The notes under the pieces were generated by a model that was given only the letters and a program-made list of their open reading frames with translations, did no database searches and was not told the origin of the DNA. The position numbers and the translations under genes are program-made. Of a DNA stretch of 64,000 bases, positions 55,365-62,557 are shown piece by piece (position 1 is the first letter of the stretch; every line of letters begins with the position of its first letter). Where the stretch lies: assembly GCA_017640615.1 (NCBI GenBank), contig JAEPQK010000004.1, positions 1 through 64,000 of the forward strand, written 5' to 3'. This stretch comes from Rhizobiaceae bacterium. Lineage in GTDB: Bacteria; Pseudomonadota; Alphaproteobacteria; Rhizobiales; Rhizobiaceae.

Positions 55365-56205
55365 GGCCGTTGTCCGCAGCAGGCGTCGCCCCGCGCGCCA
55401 AGCCAATCTGTTTCTCTGGCTGGGGGCCGGGCTACTGACGGCCTTCGTCGTTCTGGCCGTGCTGGGCGAGCAGATAGCGCCCTATGACCCGACCGCGCAG
55501 GACCTTTTCGCAATGCTGGAGGGCCCCACGGCCGTGCATCTCCTCGGCACCGACAATGTTGGCCGCGACATCCTGTCCAGAATCATCGTCGGCACCCGCT
55601 TCACCCTTTCCATAGCGCTTGCCTCGGTCTTCTTCGCAGGCATCGGCGGCATCGCGCTGGGTTCGGTCGCCGGCTATTTCGGCGGCATGACCGACCGCAT
55701 CGTCACCGGAATCATCGACCTGCTGCTGACAGTGCCGAACATCGTGCTGGCAATAGCCATCGCGTCGGTGGCAGGGTCCAGCGCAACTGGCCTCACGATC
55801 GCCATCACCGCGAGTTTCATCCCGCCGCTGGCTCGGCTGGTGCGCGGTCGCGTGATCGAGCTGCGCGAGGAAGACTTCATCGCTGCCGCCGTCACCGTCG
55901 GCATGGGCCATGGGCGTATCCTGCTGCGCCACATTCTGCCCAACGCGGCCACCGTCATCGTCATCGAGCTCAGCCTCAATGCCGGCCAGGCCGTCCTGAT
56001 CGGCTCGGCACTCGGCTTCCTTGGTCTCGGTGTCCAGCCGCCCGCGCCTGAGTGGGGTACGATGCTGGGCGCCAGCCGCGAATATCTGATCGTCGCGCCG
56101 CACCTGGTGATCGCGCCAGGGATCGCCATCTCCCTGCTTGTGCTCGCCTTCAACGCCTTTGGCGACGGCCTGCGCGACGTTTTCGACCCCGCCTCGAGGA
56201 ACTGA
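55357..56205 (+). CDS. Dipeptide-type ABC permease (DppC)
   Basis: A 282-residue permease: LLGTDNVGRDILSRIIVGTRFTLSIALASV near residue 60-90, an EAA-type loop LREEDFIAAAVTVGMGHGRILLRHILPN, and APEWGTMLGASREYL near the end. ATG 55357 overlaps the previous stop by eight bases. Confidence 0.94.
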   Translation: MPEAVVRSRRRPARQANLFLWLGAGLLTAFVVLAVLGEQIAPYDPTAQDLFAMLEGPTAVHLLGTDNVGRDILSRIIVGTRFTLSIALASVFFAGIGGIALGSVAGYFGGMTDRIVTGIIDLLLTVPNIVLAIAIASVAGSSATGLTIAITASFIPPLARLVRGRVIELREEDFIAAAVTVGMGHGRILLRHILPNAATVIVIELSLNAGQAVLIGSALGFLGLGVQPPAPEWGTMLGASREYLIVAPHLVIAPGIAISLLVLAFNAFGDGLRDVFDPASRN

Positions 56206-56215
56206 CGGACGCATC

Positions 56216-57328
56216 ATGGACTATGGCATAATCGACTGCCACGCCCACATCTTCCCGCCCGCTGCGGGCGCTGCCGGCTTTCCGGACGCGGCAACGCATC
56301 TGCTGCACCAGCAACGGGCCATGCACATGCACGGCAACCAGCCCTATCGCCGGCGCTCGGACAATTCCGTCGTGACCGAACGACCGCTCTGGTGCCCCTC
56401 CGATCCCTCTCCGTCCGGTCGCCGCAATGTCGAATTTCGTGTCGGGACGCATGGCCGCTACGAGTGGACCGTCAACGGCGAAGACCAGTATGTGCAGTTT
56501 CTGGCGCCGTGGATGGACAATCTCGAAATGTCGGCGGAAACCCTGCTCGCCTACATGAACTATGCAGGCGTCGAAACAGCGATCCTCCAGAACGAGCACA
56601 TCTATGGCAACCTCGCAGCAGAATTCGCCGATGCCGCGGCGGCGCATCCTGGCCGCTTCGTGGGGCTGGCACAGGTCGAGGAAGCCTTCGCCTACACCGA
56701 CGCCGAGCTCAGCCGGCTCAGCGACGAGGTAGGACGCCTCCGGATGGCCGGCTTCTATTTCACCACAACCGGCCTGTTCCGCAGCGGCTACCAGCCGATG
56801 CACTCGGACCCTACCTACGATCCGTACTGGGCTTTCGTTGAAGAGAGCGGTCTGCCGGTCTTCTGGGTCCAATCAGGCAGTTCCCCGGTTGGCACCTACG
56901 AGGACGAGATGAAGCATCTCGCAATGATCATCGATCGCTTTCCGGCCATTCGCCACGTGCTGGTGCACGGTGTCCCGACCGCGCTCTACTCGGATGACGC
57001 GGAGCGTCTGGCGCTGCCTCCGATAATCGAAATGCTACTGACGCAGGCGCCCGTGTCAGCTGAAATCCTCTATCCAATCGCATGGGGCGGCAAGCAGGAC
57101 TACCCCTACGAGCGCGCGCACACCCATATCAGGCAATTGCTCGATCGATTTGGCGTGTCCCGCTTCCTGTGGGGCTCGGACGCACCCAACGTCGACCGCT
57201 ACTGCACCTACGCCCAGTCGCTGAGCTATTTCACCCGCTACAGCGACTATCTCTGCGAGGCTGACCGCAGGGCAATCCTCCGCGACAACGCCGTCGAACT
57301 GCTCCCGGTGCTGGCGGACAAGACATGA
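56216..57328 (+). CDS. Amidohydrolase (amidohydrolase_2 family)
   Basis: A 370-residue TIM-barrel protein with the metal-binding IIDCHAHIFPP at residues 5-15, a later VLVHGVPTAL strand, and the catalytic-type Asp in FLWGSDAPNVDRYCTY. This is the ACMSD/amidohydrolase_2 group, which includes decarboxylases and hydrolases. An inserted segment of roughly residues 30-90 (QPYRRRSDNS, then a stretch with WTVNGEDQYVQFLAPW) is unusual. Embedded between transporter genes with a 4-bp overlap to the ATPase gene, so it likely processes the imported compound. Confidence 0.85.
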   Translation: MDYGIIDCHAHIFPPAAGAAGFPDAATHLLHQQRAMHMHGNQPYRRRSDNSVVTERPLWCPSDPSPSGRRNVEFRVGTHGRYEWTVNGEDQYVQFLAPWMDNLEMSAETLLAYMNYAGVETAILQNEHIYGNLAAEFADAAAAHPGRFVGLAQVEEAFAYTDAELSRLSDEVGRLRMAGFYFTTTGLFRSGYQPMHSDPTYDPYWAFVEESGLPVFWVQSGSSPVGTYEDEMKHLAMIIDRFPAIRHVLVHGVPTALYSDDAERLALPPIIEMLLTQAPVSAEILYPIAWGGKQDYPYERAHTHIRQLLDRFGVSRFLWGSDAPNVDRYCTYAQSLSYFTRYSDYLCEADRRAILRDNAVELLPVLADKT

Positions 57329-58320
57329 CCCCGCTACTATCCATCGAGGGCCTGACGGTGGAGCTTTCCACCGGCGACCACAGCTTCGAGGCTGTCAGCG
57401 ACATCACTCTTGCTGTCGCGCGCAACGAAGTACTGGCGCTGGTTGGCGAATCGGGCTCCGGCAAGAGCATGACGGCGTTGGCGATCATGCGCCTGCTGCC
57501 GGAACCGGTGGCCGATATCGTCGCGGGCACGATCATGTTCGACGGCATCGACCTCGCCTCTGCGGGCGAGGTCACATTGCGTGGCATTCGCGGCAACCGG
57601 ATCGGCCTCATCTTTCAGGAGCCGATGACCTCGCTGAACCCGTCGATCCGGGTCGGTCCCCAAGTGGCGGAGGTGCTGCGGCTGCACAAGGGCCTGGACG
57701 CGGCCAGCGCGCGCCGTCGCGTGGAGGAACTGTTCGAACAGGTGCGCATCCCGGACCCAAAACGTCGCTACGACGACTATCCGCACCAGATGTCCGGCGG
57801 CATGCGCCAGCGGGTCGTGATTGCGTTGGCGCTCGCCTGCGATCCCGATGTGCTCATCGCAGACGAACCGACGACCGCGCTCGACGTGACCACGCAGGCG
57901 CAAATCCTGGAGACATTTCGCGATCTGCAGGCCTCGGTAGAGGCGGCCACCATCCTAATCACCCATGACCTCGCCGTGGTGGCCGAGACTGCCGACCGAA
58001 TCGCGGTCATGTATGCCGGTCGCATCGTGGAGGAGACGACCACGGAGCAGCTCTTCGTCTCGCCGCGTCACCCCTACACGCACGGCCTCCTTGGTTCCAT
58101 CCCGCATATTGCCGAAGCCGAGGAGGAGACGCGCACACGCGATCGCCTGCCCGAGATCGCCGGCACCGTGCCGGCGCTCTGGGCGCTTCCGCCCGGCTGT
58201 GCCTTCGAGCCCCGCTGTCCGCGCGCGAGCAAGCGCTGTGTGGGTGAGCGTCCTCCACTGGCGGAGCTCGCGCCGGGGCACACTACGGCGTGCTGGCACC
58301 CGGTGGAGACGGCTGGATGA
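57325..58320 (+). CDS. Dipeptide-type ABC ATPase (DppD)
   Basis: A 331-residue ATPase: Walker [33 protein letters not shown], signature [16 protein letters not shown], Walker [17 protein letters not shown], and the oligopeptide C-terminal motif with [14 protein letters not shown], typical of the Opp/Dpp ATPases. Start and stop overlap neighbours by 4 bp. Confidence 0.94.
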   Translation: MTPLLSIEGLTVELSTGDHSFEAVSDITLAVARNEVLALVGESGSGKSMTALAIMRLLPEPVADIVAGTIMFDGIDLASAGEVTLRGIRGNRIGLIFQEPMTSLNPSIRVGPQVAEVLRLHKGLDAASARRRVEELFEQVRIPDPKRRYDDYPHQMSGGMRQRVVIALALACDPDVLIADEPTTALDVTTQAQILETFRDLQASVEAATILITHDLAVVAETADRIAVMYAGRIVEETTTEQLFVSPRHPYTHGLLGSIPHIAEAEEETRTRDRLPEIAGTVPALWALPPGCAFEPRCPRASKRCVGERPPLAELAPGHTTACWHPVETAG

Positions 58321-59282
58321 GCGCACTCCTCGACGTGAAGAACATCACTAAGCGTTTCACAATCTCGCGCGGGCTCGGCGCCAGGCCGGCGACGGTCCAT
58401 GCCGTCGACGACGTGTCCTTCGCAATTTCACACGGCGAAACCCTCGGCCTCGTCGGCGAGAGCGGATGCGGCAAGTCAACAGTCGGAAAGATGATCGTAC
58501 GCCTGTTGGAGCCGGACGAAGGCGAGGTCATGCTCGCCGGCGAGCCGATCACCCATCTTTCACACCGGGCAATGCGGCCGTTTCGACGCAAGGTGCAGAT
58601 GGTATTTCAGGACCCGAATGGATCGCTCGATCCCCGCCAACGTGCGGGCGACATCGTGGAGGAACCTCTTGTCGTGCACGGGCTCGGCGACGCCGCCGAG
58701 CGCCGGGCAAGAGTGGAGAACCTGTTTTCACGCGTCGGCTTGCGGCCGGACCAGATGGCCAACGTCCCGTCGAAATTCTCCGGCGGCCAGCGCCAGCGAC
58801 TCGCCATCGCGCGCGCATTGGCGCTCAACCCATCATTGATCGTGGCCGACGAGCCGGTCTCCGCACTCGATGTCTCGATCCAGGCGCAGGTCGTCAACCT
58901 GATGTCCGACATCCAGAGGGAATTCGGCCTCGCCTATCTGTTCGTCGCGCACGACCTCGGCGTTGTGCAGCATATCAGCGATCGGGTGGCGGTGATGTAT
59001 CTTGGCCGCATAGTGGAGATTGGTGACACATCATCGGTCTACCAGCGCCCCAGCCATCCGTACACGAACACATTGATGGAGGCCGTTCCCAGGCCCGATC
59101 CGGCGCGTCGCCACCACCGCCCGACCATCCCCCGCGGTGAGGTGCCTAGCCCGATGGACCCGCCGATGGGTTGCGCATTTCATCCGCGCTGTCCGATGGC
59201 GACCGAGATTTGCCGCCAAGAACGACCGTTGCTGCGCCGTGTGGCGTCCGGTGCCGAGGCGGCCTGTCATCATGCCGATTAG
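58317..59282 (+). CDS. Dipeptide-type ABC ATPase (DppF)
   Basis: A 321-residue ATPase: Walker A GESGCGKSTVGKMIV, MVFQDPNGSLDPRQRAGD, FSGGQRQRLAIARALA, Walker B LIVADEPVSALDVSIQAQ, and a C-terminal CAFHPRCPMATEIC cysteine motif. It pairs with the DppD-type subunit in the Opp/Dpp heterodimer. Confidence 0.94.
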   Translation: MSALLDVKNITKRFTISRGLGARPATVHAVDDVSFAISHGETLGLVGESGCGKSTVGKMIVRLLEPDEGEVMLAGEPITHLSHRAMRPFRRKVQMVFQDPNGSLDPRQRAGDIVEEPLVVHGLGDAAERRARVENLFSRVGLRPDQMANVPSKFSGGQRQRLAIARALALNPSLIVADEPVSALDVSIQAQVVNLMSDIQREFGLAYLFVAHDLGVVQHISDRVAVMYLGRIVEIGDTSSVYQRPSHPYTNTLMEAVPRPDPARRHHRPTIPRGEVPSPMDPPMGCAFHPRCPMATEICRQERPLLRRVASGAEAACHHAD

Positions 59283-59336
59283 ACTGTCTCGGGGCGGCCA
59301 GCGCATCGGCATCAGAGTTCACAAATGGAGCATTTT

Positions 59337-59828
59337 ATGACTATCACGAGACAGGTCGCGCCGACCGTGGCCACGCCACGCGAGCGCCTTGAGCGTCTGG
59401 GCGTCGTCGTGCCGCCGTCGCCGCCTCCGATCGCCAATTTTCTGTCCCATGTGCGGGAAGGCAACCTGCTGTTCCTCTCGGGTCAGGGCCCCCGCGAGGC
59501 GGATGGCCGACTTCACACCGGCAAGGTCGGCATCAACGTCACCCCGGACGAGGCCTATAGTCACGCCAGGCTGACGGGCATCAATCTGCTCTCGGTGATG
59601 CAAGGTGTGCTTGGCGATCTCGGCCGTGTCAGGCGCATCGTCAAGCTTCTAGGGATGGTCAATGCCAGCCCGGAATTCGGCGATCATCCTAACGTGATCG
59701 ACGGGTGTTCAGACCTTTTCGTCGAAGTCTTCGGCGCACTCGGCGAACACGCCCGTTCCGCTATTGGAGTAGGCTCCCTGCCGGGCAACATTACTGTCGA
59801 GATAGAAGCTGTGATTGCGGTAGAATAG
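59337..59828 (+). CDS. RidA (YjgF/YER057c) family protein
   Basis: A 163-residue Rid-family protein: RLERLGVVVPPSPPPIANFL, GNLLFLSGQGPR, VGINVTPDEAYSHAR and the C-terminal HARSAIGVGSLPGNITVEIEA, where the Arg corresponds to the imine-binding Arg of RidA. ATG 59337 follows GGAG by six bases. RidA hydrolyses reactive enamines/imines such as 2-aminoacrylate, which fits a PLP lyase at the operon head. Confidence 0.9.
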   Translation: MTITRQVAPTVATPRERLERLGVVVPPSPPPIANFLSHVREGNLLFLSGQGPREADGRLHTGKVGINVTPDEAYSHARLTGINLLSVMQGVLGDLGRVRRIVKLLGMVNASPEFGDHPNVIDGCSDLFVEVFGALGEHARSAIGVGSLPGNITVEIEAVIAVE

Positions 59829-60283
59829 ACTAGTTTCGACAAGCGAATAGAGTTGATCGCTCTCCAGCAGGGTGTCAGGAGAGTAGCTCAAGATTGTAAA
59901 CGGCGTAGGTGGCGTCGGAAGCGAACCAGCAAAATTTGCCTGACGACCCCAGGCTCTGAACGGCCGCTAACCGTCGAGCATTTCCACATCCGGACACGCT
60001 GCTATTGGCCCAACTAGAGACGTTTGCTTATAGATACGAAATGGCAGCTTTGTCCGCATAGCAGTCGTTCCCATAACTTCAATCTCAACATCCGACCCCA
60101 ACCAACGCATCGGTGACGCACCGGAAAAATGTGATCGGCGAATATTCCTGTCCAACCCGGAACCTCACCGACTATCGATCCCCATAGCGCACGTTGACTA
60201 GCTAATGAGCGTGAGCCGATCCTGGCAGGATGCAATACCTCGGTGTTAACGACAGTCATTCTCGCCGCTCACGGTTTCGGCGC
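59829..60283. other. Boundary region, no gene seen
   Basis: The 455 bp between the RidA gene and the mobile element hold no convincing gene, repeat or tRNA. The left end of the element must lie here. Confidence 0.4.
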
Positions 60284-61069
60284 ATGCCCAAGGGCAAACA
60301 ACTATTCCTGACCGATCGCGATCTTGCCGTCCTGCAATCGCTCTACCGTTTTCGCTATCTGCGGGCCACGCAGCTCGTCGCCCTACTCCAGCCTAAATCC
60401 CAAAAGCGGTTCATCGAGCGCCTGGGCGATCTCTATCATGAGACTGGGTTGATCAATCGGCCGACGGCTCAATGGCGTCGGTTCGACGCACGCTATCAGC
60501 CGATCGTGTACGAACTCTCCTCAAAGGGATTGGCTTTGCTCGATAGTCAGGGAGAACCACCGCCACGCTCCGTTACCTTTTCGGTTGGCGCAATGGTAAG
60601 CCCCGCACCACAGTTCGAGCACGCAATGATGATTGTTGACGCGTTGGTAGAGGCCGAATTGAGTGTACGGAAAGTGCCGGGTCAGCGTTTCGTGCCGGTC
60701 GATGAGATATTGGAACGGATGCCAGCACGCTCAGCGGTTCGCGGTGCACCAAGGCATCCAATCACCGCTCCGGTGATGATCCGGCCCAACCCGCATATGC
60801 CGTCCGTTACGAAGCCGATGGCAACGCACTTGATCCCAGACGCGCTGTACGGCATTGAGCACCTGATTGATGGCCAGGAGCGATACCGCTTCTATGCGCT
60901 CGAATGCGAATTCAAGAATCCAAATCGAAGATCGACAACACGCTTGTCCAGCACTGCTTTGAAGCGTGCCGCATATGAGGCATTCATTGCCGAGCGGGGA
61001 TTTCGCAAAGCATGGGGCATCCCAAACCTTGAAGTGCGGGTGATCAAGCGAGGCAATTGCGTCCACTAA
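60284..61069 (+). CDS. Replication-relaxation-like protein
   Basis: A 261-residue protein with an N-terminal winged-helix-like start (MPKGKQLFLTDRDLAVLQSL, YRFRYLRATQLVALLQP) and YELSSKGLALLD, typical of the replication-relaxation family found on mobile elements. The C-terminal half contains HLIPDALYGIEHLIDGQERY and a FYALECEFKNPNRR strand. The family is linked to plasmid replication but poorly known. The C-terminus (VIKRGNCVH) ends abruptly. Start at 60284 is a guess; the frame opens at 60230. Confidence 0.72.
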   Translation: MPKGKQLFLTDRDLAVLQSLYRFRYLRATQLVALLQPKSQKRFIERLGDLYHETGLINRPTAQWRRFDARYQPIVYELSSKGLALLDSQGEPPPRSVTFSVGAMVSPAPQFEHAMMIVDALVEAELSVRKVPGQRFVPVDEILERMPARSAVRGAPRHPITAPVMIRPNPHMPSVTKPMATHLIPDALYGIEHLIDGQERYRFYALECEFKNPNRRSTTRLSSTALKRAAYEAFIAERGFRKAWGIPNLEVRVIKRGNCVH

Positions 61070-61105
61070 CAAAGCAGCGTCTGAAGACGCCGCTTGAGGT
61101 GCAAA

Positions 61106-61585
61106 CTATGGTCTTGGCTTCCCGGGCTCTGGAGGAGGATCGACGACCTCTAACGCTAGCGCCAGCGCTTCGAAGATCGTGATGTTCTTCGCCTCAGGAT
61201 CCCAGAGCCGCCGAGCCTTGGGCACCCACCGCTCCAGTTCCGGGAACCGCGTTGCGAGAGCCTCTGCCTCGGAATATTTGTTTGGGAACCGCCGCCGTTT
61301 TTCGACTTCGATGTCGATCAGGTTCTGCTGCTCCGCAACTCGTGCAATAGCTTCCATGTTTGCACTGGCTTGCCGGCCTTTCCGGTAGCCCTTGCCGCGT
61401 CGTTGGATCACCAGAACGTCCGGCTGCATCTGCGCTATCCATCCTCTGGCATGGCTCGCCGCATCGCTTGGCGAGTAGCTGGCCGCATAGGAAACATGCC
61501 AATAGCGGAGTTGTTTCCCGACAAGGAACACATAGGCGATCCGCCCGGTACCAGCGGCAATAGCCAGTACTTTGACCCGCCTCAT
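61106..61585 (-). CDS. RuvC/RNase H-fold-like protein
   Basis: A 159-residue protein resembling the RuvC-type resolvase fold in outline: an initial beta strand VKVLAIAAGTGRIAYVFLVG, a LVIQRRGKGYRKG segment in the middle, and RFPNKYSEAEALATRFPELE near the acidic C-terminal helix with AKNITIFEALALALEVVD. The first strand lacks the usual DPG acid (AAGTG), so nuclease activity is uncertain. Its ATG overlaps the XRE stop by 4 bp, so the two genes are coupled. Confidence 0.5.
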   Translation of the reverse strand: MRRVKVLAIAAGTGRIAYVFLVGKQLRYWHVSYAASYSPSDAASHARGWIAQMQPDVLVIQRRGKGYRKGRQASANMEAIARVAEQQNLIDIEVEKRRRFPNKYSEAEALATRFPELERWVPKARRLWDPEAKNITIFEALALALEVVDPPPEPGKPRP

Positions 61586-61932
61586 ACCGTTCGGTTGGCT
61601 ACCATTTCTAATCGGCGGGATAGATCAGAAAGTCTGTGGGCTCGGTTGAACCCTGGCTTCTCGCCTGTGCTCGCCGCAGCCGGCAGTCTTCGAAGTCGTT
61701 CGACTAAACTATCGACCGTCTCATCAAGGAAGCCGGCAAGCAGCGCATCAAGCGACTTGCCGTAGATGAGCGAGAGCGCGACCAGCTGATCGGCGGTTGG
61801 CAGGAGACGACCTTTCTCCATATCGCAAATGCGCGCCCGCTCGATCCCCAATAAATGCGCCACGTCGGCCTGCAACAAGCCGGCCTTTCGGCGCCACGCC
61901 CTGAGGTCCAGGGCAATGCTTTGGTTCTTCAT
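61582..61932 (-). CDS. XRE-family HTH protein
   Basis: A 116-residue protein with an N-terminal helix-turn-helix: LRAWRRKAGLLQADVAHLLGIERARICDMEKGRLLPTADQLVALS. The C-terminal half (DALLAGFLDETVDSLVERLRRL) is helical and may dimerise. It likely regulates the element or its coupled RuvC-like partner. ATG 61932. Confidence 0.88.
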   Translation of the reverse strand: MKNQSIALDLRAWRRKAGLLQADVAHLLGIERARICDMEKGRLLPTADQLVALSLIYGKSLDALLAGFLDETVDSLVERLRRLPAAASTGEKPGFNRAHRLSDLSRRLEMVANRTV

Positions 61933-62177
61933 AGTTGTGAAAAGAACTTAGGCTGATAAACGCACCAGCCGATCCGTCCCGGACCACGCATCGGACCTCG
62001 CGCCGCGATCGCCGGTATTCATCTTCGGACAATTGCAACGATGCGGGTACGAACGGCAAATGGTACTTCTCGAGCATAACCGCTGCGCATAAGCGGCAAT
62101 AGGCACCCAAAGTTGCAGTGCTGCTTGGCATATGTGGATAACTGCGGCCAGCCGATCTTGCACCATCCCGCACCACT

Positions 62178-62275
62178 CATCCCAAGACCACCACGCTCGC
62201 ATTCCTCCGCACGTCCCAGGGCTTGTTTTGAATAGCCCTGGTCCGGCGTCGTCAGCGAGCGTGGTGGTCTTGATG
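62178..62275. repeat. Nested long inverted repeat upstream of the serine recombinase
   Basis: Arms 62183-62200 (CAAGACCACCACGCTCGC) and 62255-62272 are perfect 18-base complements. CAT (62178-62180) and ATG (62273-62275) extend the pairing past a 2-base bulge. Inside, CAGGGCT (62217-62223) and AGCCCTG (62234-62240) pair around the same centre (about 62228). The region is non-coding. Confidence 0.75.
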
Positions 62276-62298
62276 GTGTTGGTATGGACAAATTTAGC

Positions 62299-62359
62299 CG
62301 ATCAGCACCCGGATGCTAGAAGCCGATAATTGCTGATCGAGCACATTTGGCCTTCTAGC
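62299..62359. repeat. Second set of inverted repeats before the recombinase operon
   Basis: CGATCAGCA (62299-62307) pairs with TGCTGATCG (62331-62339), and GCTAGAAG (62315-62322) pairs with CTTCTAGC (62352-62359). The two pairs interleave. They lie 30-90 bp before the recombinase operon, where attachment sites or operators are expected. Confidence 0.6.
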
Positions 62360-62389
62360 TGATGACTGTCACGCAGCTAAGATGACAGC

Positions 62390-62557
62390 ATGCAAAACGG
62401 ATCAAATCACAACGAACTGCCGCCGGAGCTGGAGCGTTACCTGGCGCTTTGCGAACGCATCTTCGAACGGATGGTCAAGACCGGCGAATGGCCATGGTCC
62501 GATTCGCCAGATTTTGAGGATGTGGTAGATTCTGAGGGTAATCCAACCGATGTATGA
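62390..62557 (+). CDS. Small acidic protein coupled to the serine recombinase
   Basis: A 55-residue protein from ATG 62390, with LPPELERYLALCERIFERMV, then KTGEWPWSDSPDFEDVVDSE. The stop overlaps the recombinase start (ATGA at 62554), so the two are translated together. No family name known to me; similar short frames preceding large serine recombinases suggest a control or directionality role, which is inference. Confidence 0.65.
   Translation: MQNGSNHNELPPELERYLALCERIFERMVKTGEWPWSDSPDFEDVVDSEGNPTDV

Noticed and set aside
61936..62176. Minus-strand frame running into the XRE gene start
   Set aside because: It overlaps the XRE start in another frame, has no good ribosome site, and no family resemblance; the longer part runs through the XRE gene as a shadow.
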